A stretch of DNA of 62,150 nt from Hymenobacter rubripertinctus (GCF_003583925.1 NZ_QYCN01000013.1:19493-81642); one strand, 5' to 3'. Positions 32,159 through 42,870 are shown, counted from the first letter of the stretch. Numbers and translations: made by a program. The notes: generated from the sequence alone by a model not told the origin.

Positions 32159-35100
32159 ATGCGGTATATGAAGCACGTTGCCTTTCAATGGGCGTTGGTG
32201 GTACTGGTAGGGCTGGGGCTGGGTGCGCCGGCCTGGGCCCAGCAGAAACCCGCCGCCGCCAAGCCCGATGCCCCGGCCGCCGCGCCGGTGCTGCCCAAGT
32301 TCGCGGGCAAGTTCAGCTCGGAGCCCGAGCAGTTCATCACGGAGGTGCAGTCGCTGATGGCGACCACCAAAAACGCGGCGGCCGTGGCGGCCGGTACCCG
32401 CCTGCAACAGGTGTGGGCCAGCAACCGCCTCACGGCCACCCAGCAGCGCTACATCGTGGCCCTGAGCCAGTACATGCTGGCCCGCAAGATGCGCGCCCGG
32501 CCCTACTTCGAGAACTTCTACACCGCCATTGCCGCCGGCGCTACCGTCCAGAACCTCTCCGATCAGCAGATGACGGAGTTGCTGGCCACCATCGGCAAGA
32601 CGCTGGAGAAGGACCCGACCGCCGAATCCGAAAAGTTCCTGGCCGACGCGGCCCAGTTCCTGGATACCAAGTTTCTGCACCGCTCCCGCTACAGCACCCT
32701 GCGCGTGGTGGGCGGCACGTTCCGCTTCGCCTACAACGACAACGACCTGCCTCCGATGGCCCCGCCCGCCCCGGCTCCGGCCCCCGCCCCGGCCGGCAAA
32801 ACAGCTCCCGCCAAAAGCAACGGCTGGGGCGATGAAGACCCCTGGGGCGGCACCAACACCGACAAAAAGACCGCCAAAGCCGCCGCCTCCGGCTGGGATG
32901 CCGGGGCCGCTCCGGCCTACGGCGGCTACGTGATGCCGCCCACCCGCGGGGCCGTGATTATGCTCCAGGACGCCGACCTGTTCCTGGCCTCCCCGGCCGA
33001 CTCGGTCTACATCCGCAAAACCAGCGGGGCGGTAGTATCGGGCCAGAACCGCTTCGTGGGCTACGGCGGCGAGTTTGCCTGGCAGGTCAACAACAGCCCC
33101 GTCTCGGCCCGCCTCACCTCCTACGACTTCGATATTACCAAGGCCGAATTTGCGGCCAACCCCGTCACGCTCACGTATCCGGCCGTGCTGGAAAACCCCG
33201 TAACGGGCTGGATGGCCTACAAGAGCATTCAGCGCAAGGCCGGGGCCGATACCGGCTACCCGCGCTTTATCTCCACCACCAACGACGCGCGGGTGAAGAA
33301 CATCGGCGACAACATCCGCTACTTCGGAGGCTTCTCGCTGGCCGGCAACCGGTCGTTGTCGGCGGCCCTCGACGGGTCGGAGTCGCGCATTATCGTGGAC
33401 GTGGAGGGCAAGCCCAAGTTCCGGGCCTCCTCCAAGGCCTACGAGCTGGGCGACTCGCTCATCACGGCCGAGCACGCCTCGGTATCCATTTTTCAGGATA
33501 AAAACGACTCGCTCACCCACCCCGGCGTGAAGCTCAAGTACAACAAGCGCAACCAGGTGTTGCAGCTCACCCGCGAGGCCGGCCTCTACAAAAGCACGCC
33601 CTACCACGACTCCTACCACCAGATGGAGGTGACTACCGAGCTGCTGACCTGGCCCGTGCGCACGCCTTTCATCGACTTCTCCATCCTGACGGCCAAGAAC
33701 CAGGTAACGGCCGATTTCGAGTCCAAGGAATTCTACACCAACACCCGCTACCAGCAGATCAAGGCCATCAATAAGCTGCACCCGCTGCAAATGATTGTGG
33801 GCTACAGCGCCGAAAACGGCAATAAACGCCTGTTTACGGTGCAGGACGTGGCCAGCTTCCGCAAGCTCAAGCCCGACAACGTGCGCTCGGTGGCCGCCGG
33901 CCTGGCCCGCGACGGCTACGTGGCCTGGTATCCGCAGAGCGACCAGATTGTGGTGCTGCCCAAGGCCTACCACTACGTGAACTCGTCGCGCGGCAAGAAG
34001 GACTACGACCACCTGGCCATCAAGAGCCTCTCGCCCTCGGGCCACAACGCCACCCTCGACCTGAACACCAACGACCTGATTGTGCGGGGCGTGGATCGTT
34101 TCAACTTCTCCGACGACTCCGTGACGGTGTTCGTGAAGCCCGACTCCAGCATCGTGCGGATTCAGAAAAACCGGGGCGTGCTCTTCAACGGCACCGTGGT
34201 GGCCTCGGCTTTCGTGTTCAAGGGCAAGGAGTTCAAGTTCGACTATGACGGCTTCTACATTGATCTGGTCAAGATTGACTCCATCATCGTGAAGGGCAAG
34301 GGCTCGAAGGGCTCGGTAATGAAGGCCCGCAAGGACCTGGACTGGACGCTGACCAACAAGAAGAAGAACTCGGCCGGCCGCCTCTACATCAACGCGCCCA
34401 ACAACAAATCGGGCCGCAAGAAGCTGGGCGCGTATCCTACCTTCGACGCCAGCACCGGGGCCTACGTGTACTTCGACAAGCCCGAAGTGCTGGGCGGCGC
34501 CTACGATACCACCATGTACTTCGATATTCCGCCCTTCAAGCTGGATTCGCTCAACAACAAGAACCGGGCGGCCGTGGGCTTTAAGGGCACATTCGTGTCG
34601 GGCGGCATCATCCCCAGCTTCGACACCAAGCTCACCATGCAGGACGACGGCTCGCTGGGCTTCGTGTACAACGTGCCCAAGGCCGGGTTTCCACTGTATG
34701 GGGGCAAGGGCACGCTCTATAATAAGGTGAGTATGAGCAACCGCGGCCTGCAAGGCATCGGTAACATCAAGTACCTGACCGGCGACTTCCAGAGCGACCA
34801 GTTTATCTTCTACAAGGACTCCGTGGTGACGGTGGGCAAAACGGCCGTCATTCTGCCCGGCCCGCTCAAGGGTACCGAGTTTGCCAAGGTCACCTTCCTG
34901 CCCGGTTACCAGATGAAGTGGGCCGTGCGCCAGGACTCCATGTACCTCACCACCCAGGACAAGGGGGAGAGTTTCAAGGTGTACGACGTGGCCTACGGCT
35001 TCAAGGGCACGCTCACCTACACGCCCGGCGGCCTGCTGGGCCAGGGCGTGATGGACGGGCCGCAGTCGTTTATCCGCTCCAACGATTTTGTGTTCAAGCC

Positions 35101-37321
35101 CACCCAGTTCACGGGCAAGCGCTCCACGTTCAACATCAAATCGGCGGAGGTGAACAAGCCGGCCCTCACGGCCAACAACGTGAATTTCACCTACGACCTG
35201 AAGGGCGGCAGCACCGAATTTGCCCGCGAATCGGACGACACCAAGTCCAGCATCGACCTGCCCTACTCCGATTACCGCACCACGCTCTCGGGAGGCAAGT
35301 GGGACTTTAAGAAGAAATTCGTGCAGCTGCGCGTGGCCCCGGGGGCCGATTCGTCGCGCTCCTACTTCTACAGCACCAAGCCCGAACAGCGGGGCCTCAA
35401 GTTCCAGGCCGCTACCGGCCAGTACGATTTGAGCCGCTACCGGCTGGTGGCCGGCGGAGTGCCGCGCATCTCGGCCGCCGACGCCTGGATTGTGCCCGAT
35501 TCCAACAAAGTGTACGTGCTGCCAAATGCCGAAATGCGCGCCTTCCAGAACGCGAGCATCGTGATGGACACCCTGCGCAAGTACCACAACCTGTACAAGG
35601 GCGAAATCCGGGTGCTCTCGCGCACGGCCTTCAGCGGCAACGCCCTCTACAACTACAAAACTTCCGCCGACTCGTTCGCCATCAAGTTCGCCAACTTCCA
35701 CGTCGACTCCACGGCTATGATTACGGCCCTGAACACGGGCGGCAAGAAGGGCGGCGGCCTGCTCAAGCGGGGCCCCACGCAGGAAGACCTGCCCGCCTCG
35801 CCGCCGACGATTGCCGTAGCCAGCATTCTGGCCTCGGATAAGTTCAACCTGGCTCCGCGCATCGCGTACCGGGGCGGCATCACGATGAACTCCCAGAAGA
35901 AGGGCTTCACCTTCGACGGACAGGCCAGGATGAACTTCGTCAAGTCGGCGGCGGCTTCCGACTGGTTTGCCGTCCAGGATACCATCGACCCTAAGCGCAT
36001 CCGCATCAAGCTCAACTCGCCCAAGGCCGAGGACGGTACGCCCATGCTTTCGGGCCTGTTCCTGTCGGAAGGCACGGGCAAGCTCTACCCGCTGTTCGTG
36101 GCCCCCAAGCCCGGCGTGACGGACCAGAACCTGTTCACGGTGGACGGTACGCTCAGCTACGACCAGCGCAACCGCGTGTACGCCATCAGCCGGCACAACC
36201 CCTACGACCCCGACGTGTACGAGGGCTCGGTGCTCACGCTCAAAGACTCGACCGGGGAGCTCAACTTCCGTGGCAAGTTCGAACTCATCAACTCCAACAA
36301 GGACTATGCCCTGCAAGCCGCCGGCCTGGGCTATGCCAAGCCCGACAGCGCCATTTACGACCTGGATACCTTCCTGACTTTCGACATCAACCTGCCCGAA
36401 AAGGCAGTGGAAGCCATGGCCCAGGATATGGCCTCCAATGCCAAGGGCGCGCCCGAGGCCCTGACCGGCTCCCAGGACCAGCTCTACAAAATGGGCGAAT
36501 TCATCGGCAGCAAGGCCGTGCAGGACTACAGCACCCGCAAGGGCAGCTACGTGCCGCTCCAGAAAGTGTCGGCCAAATTCCTGCACACGCTGGTGCTGAG
36601 CCAGGTGAACCTGCGCTGGGATGAGAAGCGGCGGGCCTGGTACTCGGTAGGTAAAATTGGCCTGGTGAGCGTGGGCAAGAAGGACATCAACGCCCTGATT
36701 GACGGCTACATCGAAATCAAGAAGGAAAGCGCCGGCGACGTGGTGGAGCTTTACCTGGAAGCCGAGCCCCAGACCTGGTACTACCTCAAGTACACCAACA
36801 ACGTAATGCTGGCCAAGGCCCAGCACGGCTCCTTCGATGAAATTATCGGCCTCAAGGCCAAGGGCGACTACAACACGGCCACCGAATACGGCTTCTACCT
36901 CGGCGACGACCAGGAAGTGCAGCTCTTCCTCAACCACTTCCGCAAGGACTACCTCAAGGAAACCGGCAAGCGCAAAGTCAATAGCACCCAGCCCCAGAGC
37001 ACCGGCAACTTCGAGTTCGACCAGGATGCCAGCAAGAAGAAGAAAAAGAAGAAAAAGAACGACCCGGTAGACGATGTTATGCAGGACAACCCGCCGGCCG
37101 ATGCACCTGCCGAGGATACCGGCCGCAAAAAGAAGAAGAACAAGGACGAAGCGGTAGAATCCACCCCGCCCGCCGCCCCGGCCCCCGCCGACGACTCGGG
37201 CAGGAAAAAGAAGAAGGACGCCGTTGAGAACGCGCCAGCCCCCACCGAGCCGCCCGCCGACGACCCGAAAAAGGACAAGAAGAAAAAGAAGAAGGCCGGC
37301 GACGACCCCTTCGGCGAGTAA
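32159..37321 (+). CDS. Very large secreted protein of unknown function
   Basis: 1720 residues with a signal peptide (about 1-28, cut near AWA-QQKP); the ATG at 32168 is an alternative start. Residues 40-200 are helical. The bulk (about 200-1600) is beta-rich with recurring short strands such as RIIVDVEGKPKFRASSKAYE and DSVTVFVKPDSSIVRIQKNRG, in places reminiscent of LptA/OstA-type beta-taco repeats (weak). The last 100 residues have four Lys-rich blocks (KKKKKKK, RKKKKNK, RKKKK, KKDKKKKKK) separated by Pro/Ala/Asp tracts and end DDPFGE. I do not recognise a family. The nearly complete antisense open frame (32006-36937) is an artefact of third-position GC. Confidence 0.85.
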   Translation: MRYMKHVAFQWALVVLVGLGLGAPAWAQQKPAAAKPDAPAAAPVLPKFAGKFSSEPEQFITEVQSLMATTKNAAAVAAGTRLQQVWASNRLTATQQRYIVALSQYMLARKMRARPYFENFYTAIAAGATVQNLSDQQMTELLATIGKTLEKDPTAESEKFLADAAQFLDTKFLHRSRYSTLRVVGGTFRFAYNDNDLPPMAPPAPAPAPAPAGKTAPAKSNGWGDEDPWGGTNTDKKTAKAAASGWDAGAAPAYGGYVMPPTRGAVIMLQDADLFLASPADSVYIRKTSGAVVSGQNRFVGYGGEFAWQVNNSPVSARLTSYDFDITKAEFAANPVTLTYPAVLENPVTGWMAYKSIQRKAGADTGYPRFISTTNDARVKNIGDNIRYFGGFSLAGNRSLSAALDGSESRIIVDVEGKPKFRASSKAYELGDSLITAEHASVSIFQDKNDSLTHPGVKLKYNKRNQVLQLTREAGLYKSTPYHDSYHQMEVTTELLTWPVRTPFIDFSILTAKNQVTADFESKEFYTNTRYQQIKAINKLHPLQMIVGYSAENGNKRLFTVQDVASFRKLKPDNVRSVAAGLARDGYVAWYPQSDQIVVLPKAYHYVNSSRGKKDYDHLAIKSLSPSGHNATLDLNTNDLIVRGVDRFNFSDDSVTVFVKPDSSIVRIQKNRGVLFNGTVVASAFVFKGKEFKFDYDGFYIDLVKIDSIIVKGKGSKGSVMKARKDLDWTLTNKKKNSAGRLYINAPNNKSGRKKLGAYPTFDASTGAYVYFDKPEVLGGAYDTTMYFDIPPFKLDSLNNKNRAAVGFKGTFVSGGIIPSFDTKLTMQDDGSLGFVYNVPKAGFPLYGGKGTLYNKVSMSNRGLQGIGNIKYLTGDFQSDQFIFYKDSVVTVGKTAVILPGPLKGTEFAKVTFLPGYQMKWAVRQDSMYLTTQDKGESFKVYDVAYGFKGTLTYTPGGLLGQGVMDGPQSFIRSNDFVFKPTQFTGKRSTFNIKSAEVNKPALTANNVNFTYDLKGGSTEFARESDDTKSSIDLPYSDYRTTLSGGKWDFKKKFVQLRVAPGADSSRSYFYSTKPEQRGLKFQAATGQYDLSRYRLVAGGVPRISAADAWIVPDSNKVYVLPNAEMRAFQNASIVMDTLRKYHNLYKGEIRVLSRTAFSGNALYNYKTSADSFAIKFANFHVDSTAMITALNTGGKKGGGLLKRGPTQEDLPASPPTIAVASILASDKFNLAPRIAYRGGITMNSQKKGFTFDGQARMNFVKSAAASDWFAVQDTIDPKRIRIKLNSPKAEDGTPMLSGLFLSEGTGKLYPLFVAPKPGVTDQNLFTVDGTLSYDQRNRVYAISRHNPYDPDVYEGSVLTLKDSTGELNFRGKFELINSNKDYALQAAGLGYAKPDSAIYDLDTFLTFDINLPEKAVEAMAQDMASNAKGAPEALTGSQDQLYKMGEFIGSKAVQDYSTRKGSYVPLQKVSAKFLHTLVLSQVNLRWDEKRRAWYSVGKIGLVSVGKKDINALIDGYIEIKKESAGDVVELYLEAEPQTWYYLKYTNNVMLAKAQHGSFDEIIGLKAKGDYNTATEYGFYLGDDQEVQLFLNHFRKDYLKETGKRKVNSTQPQSTGNFEFDQDASKKKKKKKKNDPVDDVMQDNPPADAPAEDTGRKKKKNKDEAVESTPPAAPAPADDSGRKKKKDAVENAPAPTEPPADDPKKDKKKKKKAGDDPFGE

Positions 37322-37326
37322 CCCCC

Positions 37327-37356
37327 AAGACCCGGTAGCCCAGCTGCCGGGTCTTT
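37327..37356 (+). terminator. Terminator after the 1720-residue gene
   Basis: AGACCCGGTAGC pairs with GCTGCCGGGTCT (one mismatch) and is followed by TTTT, six bases past the stop codon. Confidence 0.85.
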
Positions 37357-37372
37357 TCGTGTGGCCTGACTA

Positions 37373-37458
37373 CCTGTGGCCCGGACTTGAGTCCGTAGCC
37401 CGCCCCGTCATCCGTATCACCAGCACTATCGGGCTACGGGCGGAAGTCCGGACCACAG
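37373..37458. repeat. Intergenic inverted repeat
   Basis: GGCCCGGACTTGAGTCCGTA on the left matches, on the reverse strand, TACGGGCGGAAGTCCGGACC on the right with a few mismatches. Confidence 0.7.
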
Positions 37459-37497
37459 CTGCCCCGCCGTTCCGGTTATCAGGGTACCACTAGACTA

Positions 37498-37527
37498 GGG
37501 CGTGAGGGAACAGAAATTATGGGTAAG
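37498..37527 (+). repeat. Candidate end of a Tn3-type element
   Basis: GGGCGTGAGGGAACAGAAAT continues ATGGGTAAG. It opens with G's and closes with TAAG as Tn3-family ends do, and covers the stop of the transposase remnant at 37517. A match by eye only. Confidence 0.35.
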
Positions 37528-37885
37528 CTAATTCACTGAGCGACGTTTCGCAATTTGTTAGGGTACGTAGCGGGCGTAATTGCCCTGCCGCAATGGCCTC
37601 GGGCAGCGTGGAATCGTAACGGCCCAGCATGTTAACGTATTCATGCAGCAAGGCCGAGAGGCGGGCCACGTCGTCCGGATTCAGGCCTCCCCCGGTTTCC
37701 TGCCACTGCTCCAAGGCTTGTTGCAAATAGCGGGTATTCCACTGCTTCAAGGCGTTGATGCCCAATCCTAAGGCTCCTAACTGGTCTTCCATGCCCTCAC
37801 GATGGCGCTGGCGCAACTCACCCTTCTTGCCGTGAAAGACAGCGCGGGCCAGCGCGTGGTGCCCCTCGCCGCAGTTGAGTTGCAC
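37517..37885 (-). pseudogene. 3' end of a Tn3-family transposase gene
   Basis: The 122 codons match the C-terminus of Tn3-type DDE transposases (PF01526): GHHALARAVFHGKKGELRQR, REGMEDQLGALGLGINALKQ, WNTRYLQQALEQW, then DVARLSALLHEYVNMLGRYD and LRPLRTL. Full-length transposases of this family are about 1000 residues; the earlier 85 to 90 percent, including the catalytic DDE, is missing. An in-frame TAA lies just upstream (in ...CGATAACCACAG), so the fragment is dead. It stands next to an ABC exporter operon. Confidence 0.85.
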
Positions 37886-38030
37886 CAGAATGGGCTGACG
37901 GACCTGTGGTTATCGTGGAAAGTCAACAGGGCAGAACGAGAAATCTTGGGACATTCCACCACCTGCATACAGTGATAATTAGGTTAGCCGCCTACCTTCT
38001 GGCAGCGAGAGCGGCCAACCTATTCGCTGC

Positions 38031-40391
38031 TCACTCGGCCCGCAGGCTCAGCACGGGGTTGCGGCGGGCGGCCCGCCAGGCCTGCACGCTCACCGTCAGC
38101 CAGGCAATGAGCAGAGCTCCCATCCCGGCGGCGGCGAAGTACCACCACTGCCACGCTACGCGGTAGGCAAAGCCTTCCAGCCAGTGCTGCATCAGCAGGT
38201 AGCTCAGCGGCAGCGCCAGCACGATGGCCACGACCACCAGCCAGGTCAGGCTGCTGGTCAACAGCCACACAATGCTCAGCTCGCTTGCGCCCAGGGCCTT
38301 GCGGATGCCGATTTCCTTGCGCCGCCGCTCGGCGGTGAAGGCGGCCAGCCCCAGCAGGCCCAGGGCGGAAATGAGAATGGCCAGCCCGGCGAAGTAGCGG
38401 GCGAGCACCGCCACCCGCCGCTCGGCCACATACTGGGCCTGGTAGTCAGTATCCAGAAACGTGTAGTCGAGCGCAAAGCCGGGGTTGTAGGCGGCGTATA
38501 GCTGCTGCAGCCGCGCAATGGTGGCCTGCTCCGCGCCCGGCTGCAGCTTCACGAGCACCGTGTTCACCTGAGGGTCGAGCTGGAGAACAAGAGGTTTGAT
38601 TTTTTCATGCAGCGACTCGTAGTGGAAGTCGCGGACCACGCCCACGATGCGGGCGCCGTCGAGTTGTTGACCCACAGGGTCCGGCATTCCCAGGCCGGCC
38701 ACCAGGGCTTGGTTGACGAGAATGGCGGCACTGTCGGCGCGGAACTGCGGCCCAAAGCTGCGGCCGGCCACCAGGCGCAGGCCCATCGTTTCCACCAGGT
38801 CGTAGTTGACCAACATCGTCGCTACGGGCAGGCGCTTCCCCTGCCAGCTCCTCTCGGCCACGTAGCGCCCGCCCAGGAAGCCGCCCAACACACTGGACGC
38901 CTGCACGACGCCCGGCAGTTTCTTCACCTCGGCCAGAAAGGCCGTCTGCTCGCGCGCCGCCTTGCCGCCCGTATCAAAGCGGAGCACGTGGGCCTTGTCG
39001 TAGCCCAACGGCTGGCGCTGCACAAACGCCAACTGGGCGTTGACCACCACCACGGCCACGATGAACAGCACCGAGAGCGTGAACTGCAGCACGACCAGGC
39101 CCTGCCGCGTCCACACCTCACCGGCCCGGGTCGGCAGCTTGCCTTTGAGCACGGCCGCCGGCTGGAACCCCGACAGGTAGAAGGCGGGGTAGCTGCCCGC
39201 CAGCAGCCCCGTGCCCAGCGCCAGGGCCAGGCCGGCTCCCACCAGCGGCCACTCCCACCGCAGGGCCAAGGGCTTGCCCGTCAGCGCGCTGAACTGCGGG
39301 AGCACGAGCTGCACCAGTCCCACGGCCACGACCAGGGCCAGCAAGGCCATCACCACCGATTCGGTCAGGTATTGTCCTATCAGCGCGGCGCGGCTTGCCC
39401 CCAGGGCCTTGCGAATGCCCACTTCCTTGACCCGCCGCGAGGCTTTGGCGGTGAACAGGTTCATGAAGTTGATGCTGGCAATCACCAGAATGAGGCCGGC
39501 AATCAGGGCCAGCAGCCGCACGTAGACAATGCGTCCCCCGGTGGCGACGCCGTTTTCGTAGGTGCCGTGCAGATACCCCACCGCGAACGGCCGCACGAAC
39601 AGCGTGCGCCCCTGGGCCTGGGCCTGCGCGCTTTTGGTTTTTAGCAACCCCGCCAGCTTGGCTTGGAACTGCGCGGGGTCGGCCCCCTGCTTCAGGGCCA
39701 GGTAGGTACTGAAGGGGCCGTCGTCGTCCCACTGGATGGCCTTGCTCATCTGCATCCGGTCTTTGAACGAGGCAAAGGGCAGCACGAAGTCAAACTGCTC
39801 AGACGAGTTGCGGGGCACGTCGGCAAACACTCCGGCCACCAGGCTGGTCTGCGTGCTATCGGCGGCCAGTTGCCATTTCACGGGCTTGCCCAGGCTGTTC
39901 TGCGGCGACCCAAAGAGCTTCGTGGCCAGGGCTTCGGAGAGGACTAGGGCGTGTTTGTCCCGCAGCACCGTGGCGGGGGTGCCCACCAGCAAGGGGTAGG
40001 AAAACAGCTGAAAGAAGGCCGGGTCCGCGTATTTGGCGACGGCAGTGAGGTGCTGGCCGCCCGCCGTTAGCGTGAACGGAGGAAAAAACGGGACCGGTGT
40101 GGTGGTCGCCACGAATTCAATCTCCGGCATTTCCCGCCGCAGGGCCTCGGCCAGCAGCGGCACGGTGCCGGTTTGGGTCTCGATGCCGGCGGCGGTGCGG
40201 CGGTTTTCCAGCACCTGGTAGAGACGGCTGTCCAGGGCGTGGTAGCGGTCGAAGCTGCGCTCATCGCTTATCCAGAGGTAGATAAGCAGCGCGCAGGCCA
40301 GGCCGGTCGAAAGGCCAATCAGGTTGATAAAGAACGTGCTTTTGAACCGCTTAAAGTTGCGGTAGAGGAGCAGCAAGGGGTAGGGAAGCAT
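38031..40391 (-). CDS. MacB-type ABC transporter permease
   Basis: A 786-residue inner-membrane protein of the FtsX/MacB permease family. It starts MLPYPLLLLYRNFKRFKSTF and has a first membrane segment (about 20-42), a large periplasmic domain (45-280), three segments (about 285-405), a second periplasmic part (to about 650) and three last segments. Each half has the loop signature VKEVGIRKALGASRAALIGQY or RKEIGIRKALGASELSIVW. It is the third gene of the exporter operon (fusion protein, ATPase, permease), after the ATPase. The substrate is unknown; MacB-like systems extrude peptides, lipoproteins or antibiotics. Confidence 0.92.
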   Translation of the reverse strand: MLPYPLLLLYRNFKRFKSTFFINLIGLSTGLACALLIYLWISDERSFDRYHALDSRLYQVLENRRTAAGIETQTGTVPLLAEALRREMPEIEFVATTTPVPFFPPFTLTAGGQHLTAVAKYADPAFFQLFSYPLLVGTPATVLRDKHALVLSEALATKLFGSPQNSLGKPVKWQLAADSTQTSLVAGVFADVPRNSSEQFDFVLPFASFKDRMQMSKAIQWDDDGPFSTYLALKQGADPAQFQAKLAGLLKTKSAQAQAQGRTLFVRPFAVGYLHGTYENGVATGGRIVYVRLLALIAGLILVIASINFMNLFTAKASRRVKEVGIRKALGASRAALIGQYLTESVVMALLALVVAVGLVQLVLPQFSALTGKPLALRWEWPLVGAGLALALGTGLLAGSYPAFYLSGFQPAAVLKGKLPTRAGEVWTRQGLVVLQFTLSVLFIVAVVVVNAQLAFVQRQPLGYDKAHVLRFDTGGKAAREQTAFLAEVKKLPGVVQASSVLGGFLGGRYVAERSWQGKRLPVATMLVNYDLVETMGLRLVAGRSFGPQFRADSAAILVNQALVAGLGMPDPVGQQLDGARIVGVVRDFHYESLHEKIKPLVLQLDPQVNTVLVKLQPGAEQATIARLQQLYAAYNPGFALDYTFLDTDYQAQYVAERRVAVLARYFAGLAILISALGLLGLAAFTAERRRKEIGIRKALGASELSIVWLLTSSLTWLVVVAIVLALPLSYLLMQHWLEGFAYRVAWQWWYFAAAGMGALLIAWLTVSVQAWRAARRNPVLSLRAE

Positions 40392-40404
40392 GGCTATCGG
40401 TTAA

Positions 40405-40481
40405 GTTGTCAGTTGCTCGTTGTCAGTTGTTAGTCAGGAATTTGCGAGTTAACTAACAACTGACAACGAGCAACTGACAAC
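40405..40481. repeat. Perfect 30-bp GTTGTCA-type hairpin
   Basis: 40405-40434 is the exact reverse complement of 40452-40481. It is built from words such as GTTGTCA and GTTGTTAG and lies between the ATPase and permease genes of the exporter operon. Confidence 0.95.
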
Positions 40482-40503
40482 CTGTTTACTTTTGCACGGG
40501 TGC

Positions 40504-41187
<684 letters not shown>

Positions 41188-41226
41188 GCGTACGCGTCAT
41201 TTAGGGCTAAGTCGAGAGTAAAGTAC

Positions 41227-42486
41227 CTATGGCTGGCGGTTGTCGAGCACCAGCTCCTGCTGGTCGGCGTAGCCTTCGTAGCTGGACGTTACGACCTGGT
41301 CGCCGGGTTGCAGGCCAGCCAGCACCTCGTAATAATCGGGGTTCTGCCGGCCCAGCCGGATAGCCACCCGTTGGGCCCGGCTGCCATCGGGTCCCAGCTT
41401 GAAGGCCCAGTTGCCCACGGTTTGCTGGTAAAAGCCGCCTTTGGGCAGCAGCACCGCCGGGGCCTTCGCACTCAGCGCCAGCCGGATGGGTAAGGTCTGG
41501 CCGCGCCGCAGGCCCGGCGGGGGGGCACCGGTAAAGGCCAGGTCGATTTGCAGACCTTTGGCCACTTGGGCGAAGATTTTGGTCACGCGCAACGGGTAGG
41601 CCTGGCCCTCCACCACCACTTCGCCCGCCTGGCCGGCTGCGATGCGGGCAATGTAAAACTCGTCCACCGTGGCGTGTAGTTTTACGCCCGCCAGCGCGTC
41701 AATCTGCCCCAGGCGCTGGCCCCGCGTTTTGGCCTCGCCCACTTCCGCGGCCAGCGAGCTGAGCCGCCCGCCCACCGGAGCCCGGAGCAGCAAGTCATCC
41801 AGCTTGCGCTGCATCAGGGCCAGGTTGTTGCTCATGCGCCGCACCGATTCCTGCATGGTGCCCAGCTGCTGCTGCATAGCCACCGAATCCTGGCGCAGGG
41901 TCTGCTGCGTGAGCTGTCTTCGGCGTAGCTGATAGCGGTAGGCGTTCTGGCTTTGCAGGAAGTCCTGCCGCGCAATTACCTTCTGCTCGTACAGCGCCTG
42001 GTTGGTGTCAAACACCCGCCGGGCTTCGGCCAGTTGAAAGTCGATGTCGGCCAGCTGGTTTTGGCGCAGAATTCGGTTTTGCAGCAGTTGGTTGCGGGTG
42101 TTGCGCAGGTTGTTCATCAGCTCGTACACGGCCGTTTCGCGGTTCACCATCTCCAGTTGCAGGTCGGGGTTGACCAGCCGGAGCAGGGGCTGGCCCGCCG
42201 TCAGGGTCGTGCCTTCTTCCACCAGCACTTGCTGCACCGTGCCGGCTTCTGCCGCGTCCAGGTACACGGTGTGCAGTGGCTGCACCACCCCATCAATGGC
42301 CGTGAACTCCTGAAAGTTGCCCCGCGTGACAGGGCTGATGGTCAGCCGGCTGGCCGCAACGTGCAACCGCTGGCCCGGCCGGGGCCAGTAGAGGCCGACC
42401 ACTCCTATGCCCGCCAGCACCAGTACCACCAGCCACCACCAGCGGGCCACCCACGACCATCTTTTCTTCGGTATCAGAACATCCAT
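41227..42486 (-). CDS. HlyD-family periplasmic adaptor
   Basis: A 419-residue membrane fusion protein. The start at 42486 (MDVLIPKKRWSWVARWWW) is chosen; the frame is open 23 codons further upstream but that includes a weak sigma-54-like site. One N-terminal membrane segment (about 15-37), a lipoyl-like pair (VQQVLVEEGTTLTAGQPLLRLVNP and RLSSLAAEVGEAKTRGQRLGQ), a long coiled-coil hairpin (about 105-225) and a beta-barrel domain follow. The 39-base gap to the ATPase gene supports an operon. Confidence 0.9.
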   Translation of the reverse strand: MDVLIPKKRWSWVARWWWLVVLVLAGIGVVGLYWPRPGQRLHVAASRLTISPVTRGNFQEFTAIDGVVQPLHTVYLDAAEAGTVQQVLVEEGTTLTAGQPLLRLVNPDLQLEMVNRETAVYELMNNLRNTRNQLLQNRILRQNQLADIDFQLAEARRVFDTNQALYEQKVIARQDFLQSQNAYRYQLRRRQLTQQTLRQDSVAMQQQLGTMQESVRRMSNNLALMQRKLDDLLLRAPVGGRLSSLAAEVGEAKTRGQRLGQIDALAGVKLHATVDEFYIARIAAGQAGEVVVEGQAYPLRVTKIFAQVAKGLQIDLAFTGAPPPGLRRGQTLPIRLALSAKAPAVLLPKGGFYQQTVGNWAFKLGPDGSRAQRVAIRLGRQNPDYYEVLAGLQPGDQVVTSSYEGYADQQELVLDNRQP

Positions 42487-42532
42487 TCGGTTCGGCGCAG
42501 GCAATAACAGTAAGTAGCTATTGACCGGAAAT

Positions 42533-42548
42533 GCCAAGAACGGTGCCT
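42533..42548 (-). promoter_or_regulatory. Sigma-54-like promoter before the exporter operon
   Basis: On the minus strand AGGCACCGTTCTTGGC is close to the TGGCAC-N5-TTGC pattern; the GG pair and spacing fit but the -12 GC reads GG. It is 47 bases from the HlyD gene start, and a sigma-54 activator is encoded at 43.9 kb. Confidence 0.35.
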
Positions 42549-42614
42549 TGCTCACAAGTTATTGCTAATCAGAAGTATGCTTTTGAATCCTGGTCGCCAG
42601 CTGCCGCCAAACGT

Positions 42615-42653
42615 CCGGTTCTGATACAGTGGACCGTTCGGTTCTGATACAGT
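42615..42653. repeat. Direct repeat CGGTTCTGATACAGT
   Basis: The 15-mer is found twice, at 42616-42630 and 42639-42653, 8 bases apart. Part of the 384-base gap 42487-42870 that also holds a Tn3-like end. Confidence 0.8.
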
Positions 42654-42726
42654 TCAAATTGGTCGACGGGCAGAAAAGGGCTTGGCCGACTGAAAGCCAG
42701 TATTTTTCGAAGCCTGCACGATTTAT

Positions 42727-42764
42727 GAAGTCCTCTCAGAAAACGGAAAACGGAGCACGTTAAG
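42727..42764 (+). repeat. Tn3-family-like 38-bp terminal repeat
   Basis: It begins GAAGTCCTCTCAGAAAACGG and ends ACGTTAAG, like the ends of Tn3-family elements (CTCAGAAAACGGAAAA core, ACGnTAAG end). Its outer side faces left. No partner repeat was found nearby. Confidence 0.55.
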
Positions 42765-42870
42765 GGCTGCAAGGGGGCTGCCAGGGCGGCCATTGCCTCG
42801 CTGGTTAAATGCAGTGTTTTTCCAGAATGAGCTTCGCATATTGGGCTCTGTTTTACCATACCACGCAAAC

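Noticed and set aside
32006..36937. A 1643-codon open frame on the minus strand opposite the 1720-residue gene
   Set aside because: It is a mirror of the plus-strand gene caused by high third-position GC. The composition is unnaturally rich in Val, Gly, His, Leu and Ala, there is no signal peptide, and the plus-strand product has one.
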